This document shows, piece after piece, positions 27,001 through 39,000 of a stretch of DNA of 64,000 bases. Position numbers and translations under genes: made by a program. Within the stretch, counting starts at the first letter, position 1, and the number at the start of each line of letters is the position of its first letter. Origin of the DNA: Ancylostoma caninum (Eukaryota; Nematoda; Chromadorea; Rhabditida; Ancylostomatidae); assembly GCA_037903475.1 (NCBI GenBank), contig JBAJFG010000264.1, positions 379,501-443,500 of the forward strand, written 5' to 3'. The notes below the pieces were generated by a model, which had not been told where the DNA came from, ran no database searches, and saw only the letters and a list, made by a program, of their open reading frames with translations.

Positions 27001-30000
27001 TTCACAAATTTCAGAAAGAGCTTGAAGCTTACCGTTACCCACAGTATTTATATTCATTCATTGGGAATGCAATTTTTATTTTTATAATTCACATACGTGC
27101 GTTGTGAAAGCTGAGGGTGTAGAAGTATGCTACATGATTGCAAGCTACGGGAGAGCTATCTACAGAATAGGAACAATTTAGTCGGAGATGTGAATATGAA
27201 GGACACGTCATGTGTATTTTGAGCAGTAGTTTTGTGGGTTTTCTATGTTTTATGTTCCTGTTGTTTTCTGCTGTTTATGAGCGGTTACTACTTACAACTT
27301 GCCAGCCAAGCTATTGAAGAACACACTGCAGGTATACAATTCCCTTTATGTATTGATTTAGAGATTTTCTTTTGAATACCTAGCACTGATTTAGCGGTGA
27401 ATGTAGGGTATTGTATAATTCTTCACAGTTCAGGTAAGATTCAATGGTAGAACCAGGGAAAGGACCCTCATCCCCTTCCTTAAGATAAAATCGCAAGGTG
27501 ACACCTCCAACCAGTGGAAGACTGGAAAATTCGAAAGCGCAGGACTAATTGGTTAGCACATGGTTTAGGTGAGAGAAAACTCATGGATCAGAAAATCACA
27601 CACCTGACTAGCGAACGATTTAAAAAACATCAAGTTGAGGCACTAGAACAATGTATGCGTCCAAAGAGATCCTTGGCACTACCACCCAAAAAAAAAACAG
27701 CCAAATAGCGAAACATCACACAATATGTCGAAGCACGGGACTATAGCATTATACGCATAGAAGAAAACCCTTCTGAAAACTGAAATGCAAAAAATCTCTA
27801 AACAAATATATAAGAGGAAAACCGTGCTCTCTTCCATATCTTCTATGCAAGCATCCATAGCGGAGAAAACGCCCCAAAAATGCAGCTCTCACAGAAATCA
27901 TCATTAAAAATCGCTGGGAACTTTTTCTGAACCCTTTAGACCACAAATGGTGCCAAGAAGTTCGAAACAGTCCATGGAAACCCATGATTCCCTCCAAATC
28001 TATGTGTGCATGTAATTTTGTGCGTGTACGCAAATTTGCGACGTTCAGCATGGCACGACGAAGCAACGCGACGATTTCGCTACCCCTCGCGAGGAAGTAT
28101 AAACACTCCTATATACTACAGTTTACGTCGATGGCAGCGTCCCCTCCGCGGCCTCGAGGACGCCGCGGAAGGGACGCTGCCATCGACGTAGACTGTAGTG
28201 TTTTCTGCTGCTGTTATGCTATATCTAGCAGCTTCTCTACCCAATTATAAGGATTTTCGACCAAATCGGGAAGAAAACTCCTGGAAATAGCATTCCGGCG
28301 TGAGACGACACCGAGCCCGGCACGTGCGGCGCGGTCGCGCTGCGTCTTTCTCGATGCCGCGGGTGGGCCGCCGCCATTGACGTCCACTGTACGTTTTTAG
28401 CAAACGAATCAAAGCAAATTTTTGAAATCTATCCCACTATTAGTTCTTGACCACAGCATCTCATGCAAATCCTCTGTTCAGGGCTGTAACATCGTATTGT
28501 TGATTCTTGGGTTGGCGGCAGCGGGTCTCGCTGGAAGTCAATTCTCCAACGTCCGTATATATAACTACCGGTAAATAAAAGGCTGAGGAAGCTATACTTG
28601 TACAATGGACGTGATAAACTTCATTGGGACTCACTAAACTCAAAATGATTTACTTTCTTCCCAGGAACATCGATCTCCGTTTGCTCAATTGGATCCATGC
28701 CCTCACAGGAGCAATCGGTACGTGGTTAGGAAATTTCCATAGCTGGCTTATCCTAGCAAACTTCCAGGACTATACGTCGTTGCTGCGAATCACGGCGCTG
28801 TAGCGGCAAAAACACTCTACTGTGTCTCTTTTGTGATAGGATTTGCTAGCGCAGCCTTCTATGGGTTCACAACATACAGGGTAGGTTTTTAAATGATAAA
28901 ACATTGCTTACTGGAGAATTACCAAATTCCGCTCTGCAGATAATTGAGGACCATGACAATCTCAATTCTCAACAATCCGACATGAGGCCTACAAATGGAT
29001 TTCTCAATAATTTCGATGGGTACTATCCCGAGCGCATTGTGATCTCTGCATTAATGATTGGTCAGTTCATAGAATGGATTGGAGTAGGTGTTTCGTTGAG
29101 ATTGGAATACATGACTTCTCCTTTACAGCAGACGGATTTCTGGCCGCACTAGCAGCGCTTATCTGTATAATGTTGCTCAGAAAACTGGTCATCCTTTCGG
29201 TGCCTGCTTACCCAATCCAACTGGTATGTTCAAAATCAAATTTATAAAGTTAGAAGCCGGAAAGATAATGCAATTTTCAGGCGGATCGCTCGCGCTCTGC
29301 TCAGGATTATAACAGAACGCTGGCATCTGTTGCACTGATCAAACTGGTCTTCGGAGTTGGTGCACTGGGTCTTTCTGTATTTATAGAGTATGAACATGAA
29401 AAGGTAAGGCTGTTCCATAAGAAAATCACTTGGGACCTGATAGCACACTCATTGACAATTCACTGCTGGTTTTAGATAGAATGATCAAACCCCACAGTCG
29501 AACATTCTGTCTACTATTCAATTTTTTTCATTTTTTTTCAAATTTTCTCTCGAAACATCTCTGTTTCTGCCACGTTGCCTTGCTTCAGTTGCTTATTTTC
29601 TATTAATTTTTGGAGCTATTGTGGTCTTTTTGACATAGTAAGTAGATGAATAAAAACTTCTCAATTTCAATTTCGTATTCGCTATGTATGTCCACAAGTC
29701 CTGCAATTTTTTCCAGTTGCATTTTTTCTCCCGCCTGCTCGTTTCCGGTAATGGATTCTAGACCAATTAGAAGCAATTTACTTCTTCGACAAGCCATTAT
29801 AGTTATGTCTTTGTTCGGAAGCAGTACCCGCGACCATATTTTTCCCATTCCCTTTGAGCTTGATTGGGATGGGGAAAGCATGCCCATGGAATATGCACGA
29901 ACGTTACACTCAGCGCATACATTCATTTATTCCCTTTTTGAGCAGCCACTCTTATATTTGTCTTTTAGATCCTTCTGAATATCTCGTTTCACTTCAATTC

Positions 30001-33000
30001 AACTGTTCCTGTCACAACCATCTTGTTCTGGCATTTCTCTAATGCTAGTGCTTTCCATGTTTAGCTTGAGCAAGGAGAGCGTTCACGCTCTCCGGTTTAA
30101 GCGAAAGTGACAAACGAACGTTTAGCCAATAGCGGTTTCCGCATTCTCCTGGTCATTCTTCTTGTTAAAAAAACTAAAATATTGGAACAGACACTTATCA
30201 CTATATAGTAAAACTCATTAGTGTGCAAAACTATAAATACGTATCTATGAGTGAAAAGAAAATTATTTTCAATTATTTTATAAAAGTCCCGCTCAGTTCA
30301 GGATGTACCCCTCGCTGGTATCTATGTCCATCTTTCCGGCGGAAAATAAGTGCCTTTTTGAAAAAATTCTGACATCAGCACCGTTTTTAGACTTTTCTGT
30401 GCGAAGAAAAGAAGCCCTGACAATATCAAGTGATGAGACAACTTAGGGTCACACAGCGCATGTACGGAAGAATTTCAAGCCTACGTGCGGCGATGACAGT
30501 GATCGAAGGTTCGATCGACACCCGGAAGTCCGGTGCAGTTACCCAAGTTCTGGAGTATTCTTGAGGAGTGAATTTTTGCAATAATATGCCCTAGTAGCAG
30601 AGCAAACATTCTCTGAATAACAAAGTGCAGGTTTTACATCCTAATTCATCAGACTATGCAGGACATAAATGATTAGATCACTAAGAAATAGTGATGAGAA
30701 GAATGAGGAGAAGACCATGTGGAAGAGTACAAAACGAATTTCACTGTATATTGATCAACACCGATCATTTTCTAAGTAAAAAGGAATTGTAAAAGCTGTC
30801 ACAATTTCTTAATGCAGCTATAAAATCAAGTGGTGAGCAGTCCCCAAAATGGCGTCATTTTGTAATTTAAATATCACATCCATTTCATATCTCAGTTGTA
30901 CATTACTGCGGAAGTCGTAAAACTTCATAACGTTGCCTGCAATATGTAGTAAATGCAAAGAATAGCCCAAGCCCTTTATCGCACAAGTTGATATAGGTTT
31001 TGTGGGAAATTATCGGCTGCAACCTAAGAGGAAATCATCTGAACTCAATTAGCGGCACAACATAAACTTTCTGCGTCAATATGGAGCTGAAATTTATAAA
31101 TTTATGCAGAATTTTCAGGTGGGCGACACTGATAAGTACATCAAAATTGCACAGGAACATATAGCGGCAATGCTCGCCATCATGAGCAGTGTAATCGACA
31201 TCTTCGCGAGTAGGGAGAGGAGAATCGAGCAGATCAATTTACTGGTAAAGATTCAAGTGTTGGAGTGGAACTGGATTATAGAACAGTGCTGCTGAGAACC
31301 TGCGATTTTATGCTGCATTGGCCCTGGCTATCGTTGCTGCAGTATGGTGCATCAAAACCGTGGACCACAACACCATGCCATTTTATAAGAACGATCTGAA
31401 ACTCTTCTATCAGGAGCGACCCCTAGGTGGTGAGTGAGCCGCAGTTTTGTTATATACCCATGTTCTCACTTGATACCACTTTTAGACCCCTCTGCCACGG
31501 CCATCTCCGGAGCCCGTCGGATCATCGTCATCGCCCACGGAGTTCTCATTGGCGTTTTTGGTATCCACAATAATCACAAAGATTTCATTTGCCAGTTTTG
31601 ACCGCAGAGGTACTCTTATATGGTAGTTTATAGGAATTCTCTTCTTTCTTTGTGCTCTTTCTTCCGTAATTGTTGGAACGTATTTGCGAGTAGAATCTAT
31701 GCTGACAAGTTTTCGCATTGACAAAGGAACAGCAATACAGGGCAGGTGGGTGATGAAATTCATTCAACTGATTAATTATTTATCTATGCTCTAAACTTGT
31801 TAGTGGAGTTCCTCTTTAGTTCCGTTATTCAGTAGAAGATCGAGAAATCTAAGAGGTATGGACAATTACTCTCTTCTCCCTTATTTTGGATTTTTAAAGT
31901 CTTCAAAATTACAAGCGAAAATTCATCGGAGCTCTAACAAGAAAACGAGTTTTGATAGGTGAAAATGTATGCGTCAAGGCTGTGCTTTATAAAAATTTCG
32001 AACCCCTTGAAATTTTTACATTATTGGAAGGACGGTCTTTAGACCTCTGTGCATCCATTCATAAATCTGTTAAGAAAAAAAAAACAAGTTGTAATAGCTA
32101 TGTATAGTAGTTTCGAGCTTTCTGACAAGAAAAAAAAAGGCGAAAGATCTCTATCGTATTTAAAACTTCTTATCTTAAGATAAAAACTGCATATTAGGGG
32201 AAAAATACTTGTGAATTGCTCCACTAAACTGATACCAAGAAAATGCAATACTTGAATTCTCAGTTGATTCATAGTCTTCTAACGATGGGACATTTCAAGT
32301 TTTCCATTAACCTTTCCTTGATTTACTACATCATGGAGAAACCGTCGTTATACGTTGGTGCTGAGGTCCTTACGCACAGCTCTGACGTGAATGCGTAATA
32401 TAAACATGTTGGTTTTGCTGCAATTCATGATCCTTGATTCAACCTCATATTATGCTACTAAGATGTAAGCGAATGAAAGACAACAAACTTGCTGGGCCTC
32501 ATGCATACCGTGATGTCAGACCTGATGATTCCTCAGATGAACTCTTCCCCTTCTACGCTAAACGAGCTTCTGAAATTTGATGACCGACTTAACCCATCGA
32601 CTACCGCGCTCTTTTTTGCGTGTTTCCAAACTTTTGATTCGTAAACGCCACTAGGTTAAAATATAGGAAAGTGTGATGGGACCATTGGGGCTAAACGATG
32701 TGTCAAGTCAAGCTGCTTCATGTGAGAAAATGTTGTAGATCACCTATGAGCCGCATTGTCTCCAATCGGTCAAACGTAGTACATTTAACCTTAATGAATT
32801 CAAGCTACAATACCCTCGCTAACTTCTTTTGAAAAAAAAGTACACCAAACGCGTAAAGCTGCGTTCATTTCGTTCCACCCCGTTAAATTTCTTGCAAAGT
32901 ACTGCGGAATAAAATCGAAAGCAGGGACTGCAATCGATTCAACCATAGTCCCATATGAGGCAGCTCACAATCTTTGGCTTGAGTGTAAAATTTCAGGTGT

Positions 33001-36000
33001 TCTCGCTTTACCTCATTTTTGCTGCGCATTACATGGCTCACCACAGGCGGCACTGCGCCGTTCGCGACGGAATTCCTCTAAATAAGAAGGGCTCAAATAT
33101 TACAACCTGACATGAAATTTATTGCAGATCGCTTATGAGTAGGTTTATCGCTCTTTTGCGGTTTTGCAACTTCGTGCACTGCTGTTCTTTTTCGAAGAAG
33201 TTAGTGAGAGTATTGTATTTCTGGAACGCGAATTTCGGAGAGAGTAGTGCTTCAAAAAAATCACACAAAAAAGCCACGAAAAGGCGTGAGGAAAAACACA
33301 TCTCGAGAAAGACTGTTAGATTTTCAAGGGATGATTCCGAAGATAGGAACTGTATCCTCGTAGATGTTTTAACTTGAATCTACAACAACAGAAAATTTTT
33401 CTATGACTCTTTATTGGAGATGGTACACTACAATTTCAAGATGTAAAACTATTCATACCATTTGCCATACGTAAGAGCACCAGAATCACCATATTGTCAC
33501 CAGCCAGTAAACCTTAATAACCAATTCTTGCCTATTATCTAATCAAAAATGCATTAAATTTTGAATGTGTAGCAGCATAGCTATGGCTAGCATGAGCTGG
33601 CTGCGTGTTTCGCATGGAAGCGATCATGGCAAATATTTACGTTACTGAATAAACACACCTCCGCATAAACAATCTCGTTATTGAATAAATATTCATATTA
33701 TCGAATAAACTGCTGGGACCAGGAGTTGCTAGAAGGAAGTGATTGATTCGTCATACAAGGGCATTCTTGAGGTCCACATTACGAGATCGTTCGCTCGCTT
33801 CGCAGTGAGTACTTTAATGGTTCATCTGAGCGTTCGTTGACATGAAGTTAGGCAACGTGATATTTGGAGGTTGCACCCACATGTTCCAAAGATCACTATG
33901 GATTTAGACTGTCAGGAGCACGTGTCAGCTTGAATTCCTGATGTCTTCTATGCCACAGAGCACTACGGTTGACCTACTACTAAATAGCTTGGTGTTTAGT
34001 TGCAATTCGCGGAACCAAGCAGGCGACGAAGTGAGGGGGAAGGCACCCAAGCCTTTGGAACCAATTTCCTTTGATGGCTGTCTTGAAGGTCATTTCCGGA
34101 TGGGTCTATGCTCAAATCAACTGGAGGATTTCCGTTGAGAAACTCTAAGAAATCCAATGTACGCACTTGAAGCAGCCTGGAGGTCAGCCTTGCCACGGCT
34201 TCGCTGTACACTACGACAAACGGGACGCTTGAAGTGGCAGTATACAAACATATGCTAACTGGTTACTATTCCACCTTCCACTGCTTTTTTCTTAAGCATA
34301 CTAATTATTCAACAGCAAGTGCCCATGTAATTTTGATATCGAAGTTTCTCTTTTCATGGAAAAATAAATGAAATCGAAAGTGTGCAGGTTAGTTTCACTA
34401 ATTGCTAGAAAATTATTGATTAGAGCAATAGATTTTCTTTATCACTGAATTCCATCCTCAGCAGATAGGAATACAAACCTTAGCATTCATTCGCTACCCA
34501 GTAGAAGACACGATTTCGATTTAATTATGTTTCACGGTATTATTTATTCATGGTGAACGTAGTTTTTAACCCGAGGCATTCTGGAAATTCAAGCCCTCAT
34601 TCACGAAAAAAGCGTGTTCCAAAATAATTGTTCCGAGAGCTAGATTGATTGTAGAGCGTATATCTTCACACTTAGGGCTTCAGCCGAGTGGTGAAGTGGA
34701 ACGCGATGAGAGGTTCTTAGATAGAATTACACAGTTAAGATCTTGCGCTGATTTGCTATGAGAGGAGGCTTCTGCCTACCCCGGCTGTACCTGTTCTCAG
34801 CCCCTGCTTCAGAGAATTGTACTACTTCCCAGTTCTTCCTCACAAGTCTACAAAAGTCTTCGTTACAGATTACTTTCGCTGCTTCACTTGCTATGGGGAG
34901 CAGCGCTGCTCGCCCTTTGCGTACTCGGCCTTCTTGATGTCGAATGGAGAGGAGAATTCTTGGGAGGTGACCTTCTGTGGATGGCTGTACTTTTTGCTAC
35001 AACCGGTATACTTACTAGTAACAGCTACAGGTTAGTGTTTCACACTCAAATTTCTGCCATTAACGTAGACGCAAATCCTCAGGACACTGGTCAACATGCG
35101 GCTCGCGATGAACGTCGTATGCCTCGGAATTGCCGTAGAGAAGATGTGCGCTTCTACAAATCTCATATATCAGTATTCCTCGTATGATGTCTATGTCATG
35201 GGAGAAAACCGCACATTCGTCGCCCAGATCGTGCTCATTTCTGTTCAAACTTTGGTAGGGTGAGCTTCTGCCAGGTTGTCAGAAAAATTTCCGCAGTTCC
35301 CGTAATTCCGTTCTATTTGCTCCATTTTCTGCTGGTTGGGAGGTGCATATAGGCATTGGAGGGCGCTTTTCTTGTTCCTCGGGATAATTCTACCATTCTG
35401 TAGCTACCTAAGTTTTATCTAAATTTGAGGCGTCGAAGGAGAAATAGCAGCCGGTAACAAAAATTTATTCAAAAAACACTCGCTTTCTTTTCGTTGAGGT
35501 CAAAAGTCAGTGATACGACTCAAGACATTTACGCCTTGTACACAGACTACGCTATAGCTGACAAGACTGCACGAGATTCGCTCAAATCAACCATAGATGG
35601 TTTGGATACGACCAGTTAGGCGGAGCTTCCCTGCAGTGGACGAACTACATCGGTCATCCACTACCCACCCGTACACGATGCTCCATCGGCCATCGACCCC
35701 TCCCCCTCAGAATGCTTCGATTTGAAAAAGAAACGATCGGAAATTTACCCGACAACCTATTAGTTCATCTCCAGCTTTGTTCTGGATAGGCAATTGTGTT
35801 ACTAACAGGTATTCGCCGCCGAAGCGCTCACTGCGCTAGCATCTTGCTTTATATTCGGACGAGAAGTGAATCGAGAGCAGACTTTCACCAATCGTATTTC
35901 TAGTGGTCAGTGAACCAAAAATGACATTGGCTTGCAAACCCCACGGATACTTTTTAACATTGCAGAGCTACCCGTTGTGCTTTCCTTGGGAACACTCTTC

Positions 36001-39000
36001 TATGCCGTCGTTATCACTGGTTGTTATGTTGTTTTCGAGTTAGGAAAGTGGAGATACAGCGAGGTCATGAGTTACCTTGTCAACATAAGCATTTCCCAAC
36101 CAATTTGCGTTTGCAGGTGCCTATTGAAGTTCCCTTCTTCCGACTTGGAAATGGACCTCTGGCTCTGGCTGCCTTTATTGTCCAGGTATGATTACTTTAT
36201 GCAATATGGGTTTGTTCTCCTTGATGGCGTTCTCTTCCATGAAGTTATTGTTATGATTCTAGCTGTTTTGCATCTGTCATCCACGTCTGTTGACTGTATC
36301 TGTGATCCTGCAGATCATAGTGGCTGCTCTGGCTTTGTTCACAATCTCGCCGGCTATCACCAATGTATACTTTCTGGTGGGTCGCCCATTATTAGTTACA
36401 ATATCTGCAGTTTCTCACTGAAAGTAGGAAGGTTCTCCTATTTCCTTAAAATAGCCTCAAGAAAAGAAACATGACGTCACTAGTGCACACTCTAGGCTTT
36501 TCTGTTATGCACACTTAACTTGTTGTGCGAAAATAGCTGACTCTTCACCGTAGTCAAAAAAAATTTATTATTATATTTTATATTTTATATTTTCAGGTAT
36601 AGCATTTTCAGTGCTTTATTGTTTTATGCATTTGGAATCTTGGGAGTAAGGAGGAGGAAAGGGGATGTGGGCCGTGATTAGGCAAAAGGTGCGTGCCAAC
36701 GCTGCGTGATTGGTTCAATAAACCTTCTCCCCGCTGTCCACGATCACGGAAGATGCAAGGTTCCTCGTCACTGCCAGATCAGCACCGAATAGGTGCATCA
36801 TCAGCCTGCTTAATGTTCATGTTAGCTCTCGTCTCTCTCATCGGCTGGTTTAGAAGGGCTTTAAAATCGAAGAGAACATAGAAAACTTCATTTATTTGTA
36901 TAACCTGCAGTTCCGCACCACCGTTCAACACCGTCTTGGCCCCAATGTTAGGCTACCGCTTTGCTTCACATGGAGCGTAGCACCCTATGTTGACGTCGCC
37001 ATTTGTGTGAGTACCGCATTAGCCCCCGATCATCAGTACGCATCAGAATCGAAAATTTAAAAGAAAGGCTCCTCTGCGATGACCACGTATAGGAATGCAC
37101 TTTCCACGTGGGGAATAGGTACAGGCTTTCGGTATAGAAGTATTCGGATTACTGCGAACATCGGAAGGATAAAAGGAAAAGGAAATGCATCCAATCAGAG
37201 GAACATCAAGGATCCCGAGAATAAGTTTAGAATTAATATCTTCTTCTTCAACTCCTATTCACTTAAAAAATGTGCACAAAGGAATTCTTTGAGCATGCCA
37301 CGCAATAGTGGTTCACTTTTGTTAACGCTGCTGCCTCTCTCCTCCATCCATTCTCATGTAGCCGAGAAAAGGCGAACTACTGGCGAATATAATGTAGGAG
37401 GTGCTTGAAGTGCGGGTGCCTGGGGCTGCCAGGAGAAGGAGCTCGAGATAATCGGAGACAAGCATGAATTCATCGTATCGCTGATCTCAATCATTATACG
37501 TAGTTTACGATCTGGTGTACTTTACCATACCACTTTGGAATCGAAGAAAAATCTAGGATTATGAGATGGATAAAAGGGTAACGGTTACATATTATGTATT
37601 ATAGTATATAGTTGTACGAAAATGGCACGCGAAAAACAACACTTCAGGGAAAATCAGGAGTTTTTCCTTCGAATTCGTAATCTAGCCGTTCCTAGTTGAA
37701 AGCTATACGAGTATCTGATTGGAAATCATTGAGGACAGGACCAAATTTGGAATAAACGAAAGAGGCGCAAATAGAACCTGCTTTTGCGTCTAAGATCCCA
37801 AGTTATTTTTTTTCTGGTTTTCAAGCCACGTTATAACTAAGATTTGGTTTCAAAATTCATGACAAATTTTCAGCAAGCTCAGATCAACTCAGCAGGCCAA
37901 CAATTCTTCCCAACCCCTCAGCAGTCCACCATAAACGAAGTCGCGATAATCCTCGCTGCTGGTGCTACACTGGCTTGCGTGATAGCGACATTATGTGGAA
38001 CCATCTACAGCTTATTAAAGTTGGTTCCGAAGACCCTCTCATTTATTTTTCTCCTGATCAGCTGGTTTCAAGATCGCCCTATCTGCTGCACTACCACTCC
38101 ATCTCACCAGATAGTACAGTAGTGGCTCCGCTTGGAGATGAAGGAGGTTTCGCTCGAGGAGCTTCACAACATTCAAGCCGACGGATCGGCACCGTTACTG
38201 GACAACAGAGCCCGGTGAGCTGGTACACAGAAAGACGAATGTTTAGATGGTTATGCTCTCATTCAGGTTCCCATACAACAAATGGAGGAGCAGACTGTCT
38301 ACTGGTCTGCTAGAGAGAATCCATTCTACTACCACACGTCGAAGCGGTTCTATGGACAGCCGTATCAAGTAGAATCAGGGTATGTATGGTTTTTTTTTTC
38401 ACAGTGGCAAAGACGAGATTCGTTATGTTCCGTTGAAGTAGATAAATTGCAATAGTTATGAAAGATGATCTGTTATTTCAAGACATTACACTAAGAAAGG
38501 GAGTCAGTGCGTGAAATAGTACGTGAAATACACAGCAGTGTTCTACGCGGTGCAATAAAACGTGCTACATGTGCTTAACTCAAGTTTGAATGTTTGTATT
38601 CACCCTCCATTTAGGACCTAGCCAGCATGTTTATCTCGCTTCTTTACCCCCGTCCCTGCCTCTTTCCCCCGTTATGTAGCCCTCTGCAACAAGACGCGGC
38701 GAACTGGGTCTGTGAAGTGGCGGACGAGAGATGAGAGCAGAGACATTGTGAACCACCAAAATCTACTTATTTACTCACTATTTCATTTACCCATTTACTT
38801 CCTCATCCATTTCAATGAGTGCGACTAATAGGGCATAGTAACACAAATTACAGAAGCAGCCATAACGAGTCGCTCCAGTTTGGTTCACACTATCGAAAAA
38901 CAGCTCTCCTTCATACTACACAGCTATGTATGTATATAACATATGAAATGCACGAGTTAGATAAATTATTGATAATATATATTGATAAAATTGGACAAGG

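Noticed and set aside
29603..29926. Minus-strand 107-codon frame
   Set aside because: Fully overlaps a plus-strand open stretch; no motif, and no splice evidence favours it.
31482..31767. Minus-strand open frames of 60-93 codons
   Set aside because: They are the reverse of plus-strand exons 31486-31560 and 31634-31745 of membrane gene A, which have consistent splice sites and phase.
34817..35035. Alternative 72-codon plus-strand frame rich in Cys/Tyr
   Set aside because: Overlaps exon 34869-35030 in another frame and hits a stop when joined to the next exon; the hydrophobic frame continues.
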